Notes: generated by a model not told the origin, from the sequence alone. 64,000 nucleotides of DNA from Kitasatospora sp. NBC_00240 (GCF_026342405.1 NZ_JAPEMU010000001.1:6882001-6946000), one strand, 5' to 3'. Counted from the stretch's first letter, positions 8,961 through 18,384 are shown. Numbers and translations: made by a program.

Positions 8961-9088
8961 GGTCGGGCGGTCGGGCGGTCGGGTGGTCGGGTGGTCGGGT
9001 GGTTGGCCGGTCGGGTGGTCGGGTGGTTGGCCGGTCGGGCGGTCGGGTGGTTGGCCGGACGGGCAGTCGGGTCGTTGGCCGGACGGCC
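8961..9088. repeat. 16-copy tandem octamer array
   Basis: Sixteen consecutive 8-base units in perfect register. The main types are GGTCGGGC, GGTCGGGT and GGTTGGCC, with three decayed copies at the right end. From the third unit onward they form a higher-order 24-base pattern (one or two GGTCGGGT, then GGTTGGCC). The array lies in the gap between the GNAT stop and the DUF2510 start. The unit has no stop in any frame, so long spurious ORFs run through it. Confidence 0.9.
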
Positions 9089-9205
9089 CCGGGCCGAGCC
9101 CTGCGGCGGCCCCGCCGGGCGCAGTGGCCGAACCGTGACAACCCGGACCGGACTGTCACCGGCAGGACCTGTCTGGGAGCGGTCCGCGACGGGTACGGTA
9201 CGGCG

Positions 9206-10318
9206 GTGAGCAACTCGACGCCTCCCGGTTGGTACCCCGTACCGGGCACAGGGCCGGACGGCGCGGCCACCCACGAGCGCTGGTGGGACGGCACCGCCTG
9301 GAGCAGCGACGTCCGCCCGGCCGCCGGCGGCCCGCCCGCCGGCGGGCAGATCGCCGATGCTCCGACCCAGGCCTGGCAGAGCGCGGCACCGGACGCGCCG
9401 CAGCCCGCCCCGGGGTGGGGTGCGCCCGCCGCGCCGCCCGGTTACGGGCCCGCCGCGCAGCCCGGCCAGGGCTACGGGTACCCGCCGCAACCCGGCCCGG
9501 GCTACCAGGCCGGCTACCCGGCCGGCGGCGCCCAGCCGGGCGGACCCGGCCTGCCCGGCTACCCGCCCGGTACCGGGTACCCCGGCCCGGCCACCCCGCG
9601 CAGGAGCGGCAACGGTCTGGTCATCGGTGTCGTGGTGGCCGTCCTGGTGGCCGGCGGCATCGCCGCGGGCGTGGCCCTGAACAGCGGCGACGACCCGAAG
9701 CCCAGGCCCACCCCGACCTTCGCGCTGCCGACCCTCCCCGACGGCCCCTCCGAGAGCGCCACCAGCTCGCCCAGCCGGCGCCCCAGCCCCTCGGCCTCGC
9801 CGCGCAGCACCGCACCGGTGGCGGTGACCGGTACCGTGCCCGACGCCCAGCACGCCATCACCGTCCCGGTGCTGACGGGGTGGGTGGCCGGCACCCCCGG
9901 CAGCACCGCCACCGTCTCGCTGACCAGCGGCCCGTACACCTGCCCGGGCGGCGGGGACTGCGTCCGGGGCCAGTTCTCGATCAAGACCGATCCCGTCGAG
10001 GGCTCCACCGCCCGGGCGGCGGCCGAGGCGGCGATCCCCGCCTACGCCCAGGCGATCTTCTCCGGCCTGTCCTCGCACACCGACGCCGGTTCCGCGGCGA
10101 CCACGGTGGCGGGCGTCGCCGGCTACGCGGTCCGCTGGCACGTCCGCACGAGCGACGGGACGACCGGCTACGTGCTGCTGGCGGCCGTCCCGGCCGAGGG
10201 CGGCGGCTTCGTCGTCCTCAACGGCGGGGTGGACGAGGACCCGAAGGCGCCGGACCCCTCCGCCCTCGACCAGATCCTCAAGGGCATCAAGCAGGACGGC
10301 ACCGGCAGCGGCGTCTGA
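9206..10318 (+). CDS. DUF2510 membrane-anchored protein
   Basis: 370 residues from GTG 9206. Residues 1-35 are a DUF2510 module (PPGWYPVPG and a RWWDGTAWS motif), a short domain typical of actinobacterial membrane proteins. A long Pro/Gly/Tyr-rich segment follows (about 60-130), then one transmembrane helix (VIGVVVAVLVAGGIAAGVAL), a Ser/Pro linker and an extracellular C-terminal domain of about 150 residues with two cysteines (TCPGGGDC). The function is unknown. The frame is open upstream through the octamer array, but the DUF2510 module begins exactly at this GTG. TACGGT at 9194-9199 ends six bases before it, suggesting leaderless transcription. Confidence 0.8.
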   Translation: MSNSTPPGWYPVPGTGPDGAATHERWWDGTAWSSDVRPAAGGPPAGGQIADAPTQAWQSAAPDAPQPAPGWGAPAAPPGYGPAAQPGQGYGYPPQPGPGYQAGYPAGGAQPGGPGLPGYPPGTGYPGPATPRRSGNGLVIGVVVAVLVAGGIAAGVALNSGDDPKPRPTPTFALPTLPDGPSESATSSPSRRPSPSASPRSTAPVAVTGTVPDAQHAITVPVLTGWVAGTPGSTATVSLTSGPYTCPGGGDCVRGQFSIKTDPVEGSTARAAAEAAIPAYAQAIFSGLSSHTDAGSAATTVAGVAGYAVRWHVRTSDGTTGYVLLAAVPAEGGGFVVLNGGVDEDPKAPDPSALDQILKGIKQDGTGSGV

Positions 10319-10337
10319 CCGGCCGGCCCCACGGAGC

Positions 10338-10369
10338 GGCCGGGAACGGGGTATGCCCCGGGCCCGGCC
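10338..10369. terminator. Hairpin between convergent genes
   Basis: A 7-bp outer stem (GGCCGGG with CCCGGCC) and a 5-bp inner stem around a TATG loop, separated by a 2x2 internal loop. It fills the 50-base gap between the DUF2510 stop and the DUF4240 stop and probably ends both transcripts. Confidence 0.55.
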
Positions 10370-10884
10370 TACTCCCCGAAGCGCTCCCAGAGCTGGGGGA
10401 AGCGTTTCGCCATCGCCTCGGTGTCGGTGAAGTCCAGCGGCGCGCCCTGCGGCCCGGCCGGCTGGTCCAGCCCGAGGTCGGGCAGCGGCAGCCCGGTCAG
10501 CTGCTCGTACGCCTCGTCGGCGGCGTAGCCGATGTCCTCGGCGTCGCCGTCCTCCTCCTCGTCGAAGTCCGGCACCAGCTCCGCCAGGTCGTCGGGCTCC
10601 TGCAGAGCGCCCTCGAAGACCTCCCGGCCCTGGCCGATCAGCCAGCAGCGGAAGTAGTCGAAGGCGTCCTCCGAGGCGCCCTCCAGCAGCAGGTGGGCGG
10701 CGCCCCACAGGTCGGTCCGGTAGGCGCGCTGGAAGCGCGCCTCGAAGAGCCGGGCGAAGTCGATGACATCGTCCGGCGTCAGCTGTGCGAGCCGCTCCAC
10801 CAGCCGGTCGGCCTGCTCGTCCGGGTCGCCTTCGGCGGCGTCCCGGGTCTCGTCGATGATCTGCCAGAAGTCCGTCTCGTACAT
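10369..10884 (-). CDS. DUF4240 domain protein
   Basis: 171 residues from ATG 10884, which has GGAG six bases upstream; GTG/ATG codons further up lack this. The sequence begins MYETDFWQIIDETRD, the DUF4240 entry motif, continues with LTPDDVIDFARLFEARF and a FRCWLIGQGREVFEGAL segment, and carries a very acidic patch near residue 115. It has no membrane segment and should be cytoplasmic. The family is found in actinobacteria and some other bacteria and has no assigned activity. It lies alone, convergent with the DUF2510 gene and downstream of the sucB terminator. Confidence 0.8.
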   Translation of the reverse strand: MYETDFWQIIDETRDAAEGDPDEQADRLVERLAQLTPDDVIDFARLFEARFQRAYRTDLWGAAHLLLEGASEDAFDYFRCWLIGQGREVFEGALQEPDDLAELVPDFDEEEDGDAEDIGYAADEAYEQLTGLPLPDLGLDQPAGPQGAPLDFTDTEAMAKRFPQLWERFGE

Positions 10885-10946
10885 CACCGCTCCAGCATCC
10901 CTGGTCACTCGTGCAAACGCATGCGAAGTCGCCGTGAAACGCGGAA

Positions 10947-10978
10947 ACCCCCGCTCCGTCCTCGGACGGAGCGGGGGT
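10947..10978 (-). terminator. sucB terminator
   Basis: A perfect 15-bp stem (ACCCCCGCTCCGTCC paired with its complement) with a two-base apex, 30 bases past the sucB stop. A short U-run (from AAA at 10945-10947) follows on the minus strand. Confidence 0.85.
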
Positions 10979-11008
10979 CCCGGCAGCGGGCGCGGCCCGC
11001 TGACGGCC

Positions 11009-12787
11009 CTACAGGCCGAGGTCGCCCTCGAAGGCGCCCTCTTCCAGACGGGCCTTGACGGTGCCCAGGTAGCGGGCGGCGTCGGCGCCGTCCACGATCC
11101 GGTGGTCGTACGACAGGGCCAGGTAGACCATGTCGCGGACGGCGATCGTCTCGCCCAGGTCCGGGTGGTTGATCACGACCGGGCGGCGCACGGTGGCGCC
11201 GATGCCCAGCATGCCGACCTGCGGCTGGTTGAGGATCGGGGTGTCGAACAGCGCGCCGCGCGAACCGGTGTTGGTCACCGTGAAGGTGCCGCCCGCCAGC
11301 TCGTCCGGCTTCAGGCCGCCGTCGCGGGTGCGGGTCGCCAGGTCGGCCACCTTCTTCGCGATGCCGGCGATGTTGAAGTCACCCGCGCCGTGGATCACCG
11401 GGACGAACAGGCCCTTGTCGGTGTCCACCGCCACGCCGATGTTCTCGACGTCGTGGTACGTGATGGTGTCGTCCGCGTTGACCTTGGCGTTCAGGACCGG
11501 GTGGACCTTGAGCGCCTCGGTGGCGGCCTTGATGAAGAACGGCAGCGGGGAGAGCTTGACGCCCTCGCGCTGCAGGAAGCCGTTCTTCGCCTTGTTGCGC
11601 AGCTGCATGATGCGGGTGACGTCCACCTCGACCACGGTGGTCAGCTGGGCCGACACCTTGAGCGAGTCGACCATGTGCTTGGCGATGGCCTTGCGCACCC
11701 GGGTCATCGGCACGGTCTGGCCGCGCAGCGGGGACGGCGCGGCGGCGGCCTTCGGCGCGGCGGCGACGGGCGCCGGAGCGGCCACCACCTTCGCGGCCTC
11801 GGCGGCGGCGATGACGTCCTGCTTGCGGATCCGGCCGCCGACACCGGTACCGGTGACGGAGCCCAACGCGACACCCTGCTCGGCGGCGAGCTTGCGCACC
11901 AGCGGGGTGACGTAGGCGTCGGAGCTGTCGGCGGCGGGCGCGGCCGGGGCGGCGACGGGGGCCGGGGCGGCCACCGGAGCCGGAGCGGCCGGAGCCACCG
12001 GAGCGGGAGCGGCGACCGGGGCCGGAGCGGCAACCGGGGCCGGGGCGGCGGCGACCGGAGCGGGCGCCGGGGCGGCGACCGGGGCCGGGGCGGCCGGGGC
12101 GGCGACCGGGGCGGGGGCGGCGACGGGGGCCGGGGCGGCGACGGGCGCCGGGGCGGCGGCGACCGCGCCCGCGACACCGATCAGCGCGAGCTGGGCGCCG
12201 ACCTCGGCGCTCTCGTCCTCGCCCACCAGGATCTTCACCAGCACGCCGGCGACCGGCGAGGGGATCTCGGTGTCGACCTTGTCCGTGGAGACCTCGAGCA
12301 GCGGCTCGTCGACCTCGACGGTGTCGCCCTCGGCCTTCAGCCAGCGGGTGACGGTGCCCTCGGAGACGCTCTCGCCCAGGGCGGGGAGCAGCACCGGGGT
12401 GGCGTCGCCGGCCGGGGCGGCGGCGGCCGGCGCGGCAGCCGGGGCCTCGGCCACCGGGGCGGGAGCGGCGGCCGGAGCCTCGGCGACGGGGGCCGGTGCG
12501 GCCGGGGCCGCCTCGGCGACCGGCGCGGCAGCGGCGACCGGGGCGCCCGAGCCGTCGTCGATGACGGCCAGCTCGGTGCCGACCTCGACCGTCTCGTCCT
12601 CGGCGACCTTGATGGCGGCGAGGATGCCGGAGACCGGCGACGGGATCTCGGTGTCGACCTTGTCGGTCGAGACCTCGAGCAGCGGCTCGTCGACCTCGAC
12701 GCGCTCACCCTCGGCCTTCAGCCAGCGGGTGACAGTGCCCTCGGAAACGCTCTCGCCCAGCGCGGGCAGTGTTACTGAGACCGCCAT
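11009..12787 (-). CDS. sucB: Dihydrolipoamide acyltransferase (E2) of 2-oxoglutarate/pyruvate dehydrogenase
   Basis: 592 residues with two N-terminal lipoyl domains (about 1-78 and 125-205), each with the lipoylated lysine in [13 protein letters not shown] long Ala/Pro/Val hinge follows (about 210-290), then a peripheral subunit-binding domain ([18 protein letters not shown]) and the catalytic domain ending with [16 protein letters not shown], where DHRxxDG holds the catalytic histidine. E2 passes acyl groups from E1 to CoA in the TCA-cycle complex. ATG 12787 has AGGAG 11 bases upstream, so a longer frame to 12808 is not used. It follows lpdA by 61 bases and is probably co-transcribed. In actinobacteria one E2 can serve both pyruvate and 2-oxoglutarate complexes, so the name sucB is conventional. 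Confidence 0.95.
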   Translation of the reverse strand: MAVSVTLPALGESVSEGTVTRWLKAEGERVEVDEPLLEVSTDKVDTEIPSPVSGILAAIKVAEDETVEVGTELAVIDDGSGAPVAAAAPVAEAAPAAPAPVAEAPAAAPAPVAEAPAAAPAAAAPAGDATPVLLPALGESVSEGTVTRWLKAEGDTVEVDEPLLEVSTDKVDTEIPSPVAGVLVKILVGEDESAEVGAQLALIGVAGAVAAAPAPVAAPAPVAAPAPVAAPAAPAPVAAPAPAPVAAAPAPVAAPAPVAAPAPVAPAAPAPVAAPAPVAAPAAPAADSSDAYVTPLVRKLAAEQGVALGSVTGTGVGGRIRKQDVIAAAEAAKVVAAPAPVAAAPKAAAAPSPLRGQTVPMTRVRKAIAKHMVDSLKVSAQLTTVVEVDVTRIMQLRNKAKNGFLQREGVKLSPLPFFIKAATEALKVHPVLNAKVNADDTITYHDVENIGVAVDTDKGLFVPVIHGAGDFNIAGIAKKVADLATRTRDGGLKPDELAGGTFTVTNTGSRGALFDTPILNQPQVGMLGIGATVRRPVVINHPDLGETIAVRDMVYLALSYDHRIVDGADAARYLGTVKARLEEGAFEGDLGL

Positions 12788-12848
12788 GGTTTCAGCGACT
12801 CCTATCAAGTCTTGCGTACGGGATGGGGGAAGTAAGCGGGGCGCGCGA

Positions 12849-14237
12849 TCAGTCGTGCGCGTGCAGCGGCTTGCCGGCCAGCGCCAGGTGCGCCTCGCCG
12901 AGGGCCTCGGACTGCGACGGGTGCGCGTGGATGAGCTGCGCGACCTCGGCCGGCAGCGCCTCCCAGTTGTAGATGAGCTGGGCTTCGCCGACCTGCTCGC
13001 CCATGCGGGCGCCGACCATGTGGACGCCGACCACGGCGCCGTCCTTGACCTGGACGAGCTTGATCTCGCCGGCGGTCTTGAGGATCTTGCTCTTGCCGTT
13101 GCCGGCCAGGTTGTACTTGAGCGTGACGACCTTGTCCTTGCCGTACAGCTCCACGGCCTTGGCCTCGGTGATGCCCACCGACGCGACCTCGGGGTTGCAG
13201 TACGTCACACGCGGCACACCGTCGTAGTCGATCGGCACGGCCTTGAGGCCGGCCAGGCGCTCGGCGACGAGAATGCCCTCGGCGAAGCCGACGTGGGCCA
13301 GCTGCAGGGTCGGGACGAGGTCGCCGACGGCCGAGATGGTGGGCACGTTGGTACGCATGTACTCGTCGACCAGGACGTAGCCGCGGTCGGTGGCGACGCC
13401 GTTCTCCTCGTAGCCGAGGCCGGCCGAGACCGGGCCGCGGCCGATGGCGACGAGCAGCAGGTCGGCGTCGATCTGCTTGCCGTTCTCGGTGGAGACGCGC
13501 ACACCGTCGGCGGTGTACTCGACACCCGAGAAGCGGGCCTTGAGCTCGAACTTGATGCCGCGCTTGCGGAAGGCGCGCTCCAGCAGCTTGGAGGAGTTCT
13601 CGTCCTCCAGCGGGGCCAGGTGCGGCAGGGCCTCGACGATGGTGACGTCGACGCCGAAGGACTTCCAGACGGACGCGAACTCGACGCCGATGACGCCGCC
13701 GCCCAGGATCACGGCCGACTTCGGGATGCGGTCGAGCTTGAGGGCGTGGTCCGAGGAGATCACCCGGTCGCCGTCGATGGTCAGGCCCGGCAGCGACTTC
13801 GGCACGGAGCCGGTGGCGAGGACGATGTGGCGGCCCTCGACGCGCTGGCCGTTCACGTCCACCGAGGTCTGCGAGGAGAGCTTGCCCTCACCGGTGATGT
13901 AGTGGACCTTGCGGGAGGCGACCAGGCCCTGCAGGCCCTTGTACAGGCCGGAGACGACGTCGTCCTTGTACTTGTGGACGCCCTTGATGTCGATGCCCTG
14001 GAAGGTGGCGAGGACACCGAAGTCCGCCGCCTCGCGGGTCTCGTCCGCGACCTCGGCCGCGTGCAGGAGAGCCTTGGTCGGGATGCAACCACGGTGCAGG
14101 CAGGTGCCGCCCAGCTCGCCCTTCTCGATCAGGGCCACACTCAGGCCCAGCTGAGCGGCGCGGAGCGCCGCGGCGTAACCGCCGCTTCCGCCTCCGAGAA
14201 TGACAACGTCGAAAACGGTGCTGGCGTCGTTCGCCAC
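12849..14237 (-). CDS. lpdA: Dihydrolipoyl dehydrogenase (E3)
   Basis: 462 residues from GTG 14237, which has GGAGG seven bases upstream. It opens with the FAD motif [21 protein letters not shown], followed by the redox disulfide in [16 protein letters not shown], the NAD-binding [17 protein letters not shown] and the C-terminal catalytic [12 protein letters not shown] His-Glu pair. This flavoenzyme reoxidises the dihydrolipoyl groups of E2 with NAD. It is upstream of sucB on the same strand, so E3 and E2 appear to be made together; no E1 gene is in the window. The frame extends upstream to 14393 but that part is not protein-like. Confidence 0.96.
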   Translation of the reverse strand: MANDASTVFDVVILGGGSGGYAAALRAAQLGLSVALIEKGELGGTCLHRGCIPTKALLHAAEVADETREAADFGVLATFQGIDIKGVHKYKDDVVSGLYKGLQGLVASRKVHYITGEGKLSSQTSVDVNGQRVEGRHIVLATGSVPKSLPGLTIDGDRVISSDHALKLDRIPKSAVILGGGVIGVEFASVWKSFGVDVTIVEALPHLAPLEDENSSKLLERAFRKRGIKFELKARFSGVEYTADGVRVSTENGKQIDADLLLVAIGRGPVSAGLGYEENGVATDRGYVLVDEYMRTNVPTISAVGDLVPTLQLAHVGFAEGILVAERLAGLKAVPIDYDGVPRVTYCNPEVASVGITEAKAVELYGKDKVVTLKYNLAGNGKSKILKTAGEIKLVQVKDGAVVGVHMVGARMGEQVGEAQLIYNWEALPAEVAQLIHAHPSQSEALGEAHLALAGKPLHAHD

Positions 14238-14591
14238 GTCACGTCCTCCATGCAAAGGGGTGCGGATCGCCGGGCCGGTCGCGGTCCGGTGGGTCGGGAA
14301 GCCTTTGTAAGGCGCCCAGTCGTGCCGAAAATACATCTTCGCACTTGTTCGTGGCAGCTGATGTCCCGGCCTGCCCCGAGGGTATCCGGGCACCCCGTAG
14401 CGGGGGGTCGAACGTCCCGTACGTCAGGGTATCGCCGCAGCTCACAGGGGTCGTGCCAGGGCGGTGAGCCGGCCTGTCCGGGGCCGTGGGCGCGGGGAGT
14501 TCCACCTTGTGGAACAAAGTTTCGCCCGCAGCGAACAGGGGTGCGGGGGGCGCCAGGTCTTATTACCGCCAGGTAACCGGAAAATGGAATG
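14238..14591. other. lpdA upstream region
   Basis: About 350 bases upstream of lpdA holding its promoter. It is less GC-rich than its surroundings (for example 14320-14345 and 14560-14595) and contains a small GCCTT-TGT-AAGGC inverted repeat at 14302-14314. No clear -35/-10 pair can be fixed by eye and no ORF is supported. Confidence 0.4.
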
Positions 14592-14626
14592 AAAAAGGCC
14601 CGGCGCCCGTTGAAGGGCGCCGGGCC
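14592..14626 (-). terminator. pepA intrinsic terminator
   Basis: A 12-bp stem, GGCCCGGCGCCC paired across a GTTGAA loop, followed on the minus strand by five Us (AAAAA at 14592-14596). It lies 50 bases past the pepA stop and is the most canonical Rho-independent terminator in the window. Confidence 0.9.
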
Positions 14627-14675
14627 GGCCCGCCCCCGGCGACCGGGAGCGGCTGGAACCGTTCGGGGCGGAACG

Positions 14676-16178
14676 TCAGGCCTTGTCGCCCGCGGCCGTC
14701 CGCTCGGCGAAGCGGAGCAGCGTGCGCACCGCGCTCGCCGTGCCGCCCTTGGGGGTGTAGCCGTACGGCGCGCCCTCGTGGAAGGCCGGGCCCGCGATGT
14801 CCAGGTGCGCCCAGTCGATGCCCTCGGCGACGAACTCCTTCAGGAAGAGACCGGCCACCAGGCCGCCGCCCATCCGCTCGCCCATGTTGGCCAGGTCGGC
14901 GATGGTCGACTCGGTCATGCCCTTGCGCAGCTCGACCGGCAGCGGCATCGGCCAGGACTGCTCGCCGGCCTCCTGCGCCGTCGCGTGCAGGGTCTCGCGC
15001 AGCTCGTCGCTGTTGGACATCACGCCGAAGATGCGGGTGCCCAGGGCCAGCACCATCGCACCGGTCAGCGTCGCCACGTCGACGATCACGTCCGGGTTCT
15101 CCTCGCCGGCCCGCACGATCGCGTCCGCCAGCACCAGCCGGCCCTCGGCGTCGGTGTTCAGCACCTCGACGGTCTTGCCGCCGTACATCCGCAGCACGTC
15201 GCCGGGGCGGGTGGCCGAACCGGACGGCATGTTCTCCGCCAGCGCCAGCCAGCCGGTGATGTTGACGGCCAGACCCAGGCGCTTGGCCGCGACCACGGCC
15301 GCGAAGACCGCCGCCGCGCCCGACATGTCGCACTTCATGGTCTCGTTGTGGCCGGCCGGCTTCAGCGAGATGCCGCCCGAGTCGTAGGTGATGCCCTTGC
15401 CGATGAAGGCGAGCGTCGCCTTGGCCTTCGGGTGGGTGTAGGCCACCTTCACCAGCCGCGGCGGGTTCGTCGAACCGACGCCCACGCCGAGGATGCCGCC
15501 GAAGCCGCCCTTGGCGAGCGCCTTCTCGTCCAGCACCTCGACCTTGAGGCCGTGCTCCTTGCCGGCGGCCTGCGCGATCGTCGCGAAGGCCTTCGGGTTG
15601 AGGTCGTTCGGCGCCATGTTGATCAGGTCGCGGGCGCGGTTCATCTCCTCGCCGACCGCGGTGGCGCGCTCGACCGCCGCCTTGGCGTCCTTGCTGCCCT
15701 TGCGGCTGGTCAGCACGACCAGCTCGCCGACCGGCTCCTTGCCGGCGCCGTTGCTCTTGTAGGTGCCGTACGAGTAGGACCCGAGCAGGGCGCCCAGCGC
15801 GATCGCGCCCGCGTCCTCGGCCGACTCGGCCGGCAGCGCCAGCGCGACCTTCTTGGTACCGGCGAGGGTCCGCGCCGCGACACCGGCCGCGCGGCGCAGC
15901 GCCTCCTCGGAGAAGCCCTGCTCGGCGTCGCCGAGGCCGACCGCGAGCACGAGCGGGGCCTTCAGGCCGGCGGGGGAGGGGACCTTCACGGCCTCGCCCT
16001 CGCCACCGGTGGCGCCCAGGGTGGTGAGGACCTCGGCCAGCTTGCCCTCGAACGCCTCGATCACGGCCTCGGCACCGGGTGCCACCACGATGCCCTTCGC
16101 GCCCTTCGCCACACCGACCACCAGGGCGTCCGCACGCAGCGATGCGGCGGAGGAGGTGCTCACAGACAATGCAGTCAC
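14676..16178 (-). CDS. pepA: Leucyl aminopeptidase (M17)
   Basis: 500 residues, normal for family M17. The C-terminal catalytic domain has the metal-binding and active-site motifs GKGITYDSGGISLKP, MKCDMSGAAAV and NTDAEGRLVLADA. The N-terminal half is the more variable regulatory domain. The enzyme is a cytoplasmic hexameric two-metal aminopeptidase that trims N-terminal residues. GTG 16178 (VTALSVSTSSAA) has AGGA nearby and matches where homology begins; the longer frame to 16322 is arginine-rich noise. In M. tuberculosis the counterpart pepB also lies between cobST and the E2 gene. Confidence 0.95.
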   Translation of the reverse strand: MTALSVSTSSAASLRADALVVGVAKGAKGIVVAPGAEAVIEAFEGKLAEVLTTLGATGGEGEAVKVPSPAGLKAPLVLAVGLGDAEQGFSEEALRRAAGVAARTLAGTKKVALALPAESAEDAGAIALGALLGSYSYGTYKSNGAGKEPVGELVVLTSRKGSKDAKAAVERATAVGEEMNRARDLINMAPNDLNPKAFATIAQAAGKEHGLKVEVLDEKALAKGGFGGILGVGVGSTNPPRLVKVAYTHPKAKATLAFIGKGITYDSGGISLKPAGHNETMKCDMSGAAAVFAAVVAAKRLGLAVNITGWLALAENMPSGSATRPGDVLRMYGGKTVEVLNTDAEGRLVLADAIVRAGEENPDVIVDVATLTGAMVLALGTRIFGVMSNSDELRETLHATAQEAGEQSWPMPLPVELRKGMTESTIADLANMGERMGGGLVAGLFLKEFVAEGIDWAHLDIAGPAFHEGAPYGYTPKGGTASAVRTLLRFAERTAAGDKA

Positions 16179-16594
16179 GTATTTGCGTCCTGTTCTTTCG
16201 CGTCCACGGCCGGGTGCGGCGGTGATGCCGCACCGGCGTACCCCCGGGTCGCGGGAGGACCTGCCCGGCCGGCTCCGGCTCCGGGACCCCTGGCGCGTGC
16301 GCCGCCTCCGGCGACCGCACACACCAGAGGTCCCGGCTCCTCGGTGAAGAGCGGCCGGGCAGTTCCCGCGACGTTGCAGGGCTACGGTGCTCCCCGCATG
16401 GTAGTCCGCATGCTGGGATCACGCCGCCCCCGGTACCGGCCCTGACCGGTCACCGCACGGCAGGGCTCCCACCGGCCCGCGGCCCCGGCGCTCCCCGGTC
16501 CGCCGCCCGTCCCCGGCCCGCAGGGAACGGGGGCCTCCGTTCCGACGTCGCTCGGGCGCGCGGGTTCGCCCGCGACGTGGCTCGACGGGGAGAG
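16179..16594. other. Divergent region upstream of pepA
   Basis: About 415 bases between pepA and the SseB-like ORF. An inverted repeat of 13 bases (12 of 13 paired) has arms at 16281-16293 and 16324-16336, inside the probable pepA leader. It could be a leader hairpin or an operator. No ORF in this interval is convincing. Confidence 0.45.
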
Positions 16595-17473
16595 ATGAGC
16601 AACGCGGGACTGACGCACCACCTGAGGATGCTCCACGCGCAGGCCGGCCACCCGGCCGTCCTGCTGGCCGAGTTCCGGCGGAGCATCCTTCTGGTGCCGT
16701 ATCTCGTGGTCGCCCTGCTCGATGCCGAGCTGCTGCTGTTCGCCCAACCGGGCGGAGCGCCGTTGTACGTGCTCCCGGGAACCGAAGGCCGAGACGTGCT
16801 GGAGGCCTGCACGTCTCCTCGGTACCTGCCGCAGCACTGGCCCGGTGTCGTGAAATTGACCGGACGTCAGCTGGTCGCCGCGACCGTGGGCCTCGATCTG
16901 CGGCTCAATCCCGGCAGCCGGGTGTCGGTGACCCTTCCGTTGGACAGTCTCGGCCCGCCGCAGGGGGCTTGGAGGCCTACAGGGCAGTCACTTGCCCCAC
17001 AGTGCGGGACCGCCGGGCTCGGACTTCCAGGGGTCGTCCGAGGCCCGGCCCGCCTGGGCGACGAACTCCCTGAGCGAAGGCGGCAGTTCTTCCGCCGGCC
17101 AGGCGCAGAGCAGGTCGCCGATCACGGCCCAGGCCTGGGCCGCCGCCTGGAGATCACCGGCCCGGAGGGCGGTGAACACCAGGTTCGAGTAGCGCCTGGC
17201 GAACCGGTCCCAGGTCCAGATCATGCTCTCGATGTCCGGATCCGCCACCGGAGCGCGGTTCCAGAGGCTGCGCTGACGGGGAGTCAGGAACGCGCGCAGG
17301 TCGTCGTACTGCTCCTTGGTCGGCAGCGGCGGGAGCCGGGACATGGGGGCGGTCTCCGTCTCGGCGGTGTCCTGGGGCCGGGCCACGATCTTGAGGGGGG
17401 CGGCCCTGCCGGCGCGATCACCGCGATCCGGCCGGGGCACGGGTCTCTCGTCAGCCCGCCAGGGCCAGCGTGA
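16595..17473 (+). CDS. SseB-like protein; C-terminus unresolved (possible frameshift or decayed gene)
   Basis: From ATG 16595 (GTG 16577 is an alternative) about 120 residues look like a real SseB-type domain: HPAVLLAEFRRSILLVPYL, a LLLFAQPGGAPLYVLPGTEG strand pair and VGLDLRLNPGSRVSVTLPLD near 16890-16950. After about 16965 the frame has no stop and runs about 490 bases antisense through the next gene, where the translation looks like shadow sequence. Either the gene really ends with a long antisense tail, or an insertion/deletion near 16960 removed the normal stop. A +2 shift would read LEAYRAV there. SseB-domain proteins of Streptomyces have no assigned role. The 3' boundary given is only that of the open frame. 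Confidence 0.45.
   Translation: MSNAGLTHHLRMLHAQAGHPAVLLAEFRRSILLVPYLVVALLDAELLLFAQPGGAPLYVLPGTEGRDVLEACTSPRYLPQHWPGVVKLTGRQLVAATVGLDLRLNPGSRVSVTLPLDSLGPPQGAWRPTGQSLAPQCGTAGLGLPGVVRGPARLGDELPERRRQFFRRPGAEQVADHGPGLGRRLEITGPEGGEHQVRVAPGEPVPGPDHALDVRIRHRSAVPEAALTGSQERAQVVVLLLGRQRREPGHGGGLRLGGVLGPGHDLEGGGPAGAITAIRPGHGSLVSPPGPA
16988..17344 (-). CDS. Conserved hypothetical protein, 118 residues
   Basis: ATG 17344 has GGAG nine bases upstream. The product begins MSRLPPLPTKEQYDDLRAFL and is rich in Trp and charged residues (MIWTWDRFARRYSNLVF, AWAVIGDLLCAWPAEELPPS), with a helical look, no membrane segment and no cofactor motif. I do not recognise the family, though the composition is clearly that of a real soluble protein, unlike the longer frame upstream of it. 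It lies about 105 bases downstream of cobS on the same strand and could be the last gene of the cob unit. The plus-strand SseB-like frame overlaps it antisense. Confidence 0.75.
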   Translation of the reverse strand: MSRLPPLPTKEQYDDLRAFLTPRQRSLWNRAPVADPDIESMIWTWDRFARRYSNLVFTALRAGDLQAAAQAWAVIGDLLCAWPAEELPPSLREFVAQAGRASDDPWKSEPGGPALWGK

Positions 17474-18380
17474 GCAGGCAGCAGGTGGCGGCGGTCTCCG
17501 CCGTCGCGCCCAGGACGTCGCCGGTGATGCCGTCGAAGCGGCGGACGCAGCGGCGGAGCAGGAGCCGGGCGCCGAGCAGACCGGCGACGAGGGCGAGCGG
17601 GAGCCGCAGGGCGGACCAGCCGTCGGTGAGGCCGGCCAGGGCGAGCAGCAGGGCGGCGGCGGCCGAGACGGCGAGCGCCGCGGCGGGCGCCACGGTGCTC
17701 GCGACCATCGCGCCGAGGCCGCCCGGCCGGGCGGCCGGCACCGAGCGCAGGCAGCCCCAGGCGAGCGCGCAGCGCGCGGTGACGGCGCAGGCGAGCACGG
17801 AGAGCGCGCCGCGCAGCGGGGAGTGCTCGAACTGGCCGGCAAGGGCGGCGATCTGGGCGAGCAGGGCGAGCAGCAGGGTGAGCACGCCGAAGGGTCCGAT
17901 GTCGGACTGCTTCATGATCCGCAGCGCGTCCTCGGCCGGCTTGCCGCTGCCGAGGCCGTCCGCGACGTCGGCGAGGCCGTCCAGGTGCAGGCCCCGGGTC
18001 AGGGCGGCGAGCGCCGCGACCGCCGCGACCGCGCCGAGCAGTCCGCCCGCCCGCCAGGCCACCAGGGCGGCCGGTACGGCGGCGAGAATCCCGAGCACGA
18101 TCCCGACCACCGGGGCGCAGAGCATCGCGCGCCCCGCGGTCGGCCGGTCCCAGCGTTCGACCCGCACCCGCAGCACGGACAGCGTGCCGAAGGCGAACCT
18201 CAGCCCCTCGAACCGCAGCCGGCTCGCGGGCGGAGCACCGGCCCCGGGCGCACCGGAGCCGGAAGCGTCCGGGCCGGAAATGCCCGGGCGGGAATCGTCC
18301 GGGCCGGCAGGGTCAGGGCCGGAAGCGCCGGAGTCGGCCGCACCGGCCGCGGGCACGCCGGTCCCCGGCTCCTGCGGCAC
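17451..18380 (-). CDS. cobS: Adenosylcobinamide-GDP ribazoletransferase (cobalamin synthase)
   Basis: 309 residues. After a ~50-residue Gly/Pro/Ser/Asp-rich N-terminal tail with repeated SGPD-like units, the protein is a polytopic membrane enzyme with the CobS landmarks TRGLHLDGLADVADGLGSG (metal and substrate site), ALRIMKQSDIGPFGVL and FDGITGDVLGATAETAATC. It joins adenosylcobinamide-GDP and alpha-ribazole to form adenosylcobalamin. The low-complexity tail is unusual and the GTG start at 18380 has only a weak ribosome site, so the true N-terminus may be shorter. cobT ends four bases upstream, so translation is probably coupled. Confidence 0.92.
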   Translation of the reverse strand: MPQEPGTGVPAAGAADSGASGPDPAGPDDSRPGISGPDASGSGAPGAGAPPASRLRFEGLRFAFGTLSVLRVRVERWDRPTAGRAMLCAPVVGIVLGILAAVPAALVAWRAGGLLGAVAAVAALAALTRGLHLDGLADVADGLGSGKPAEDALRIMKQSDIGPFGVLTLLLALLAQIAALAGQFEHSPLRGALSVLACAVTARCALAWGCLRSVPAARPGGLGAMVASTVAPAAALAVSAAAALLLALAGLTDGWSALRLPLALVAGLLGARLLLRRCVRRFDGITGDVLGATAETAATCCLLTLALAG

Positions 18381-18384
18381 GGCC

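Noticed and set aside
8927-9205. N-terminal extension of the DUF2510 protein through the octamer array
   Set aside because: The repeat is open in all frames by chance, and DUF2510 homology starts exactly at GTG 9206.
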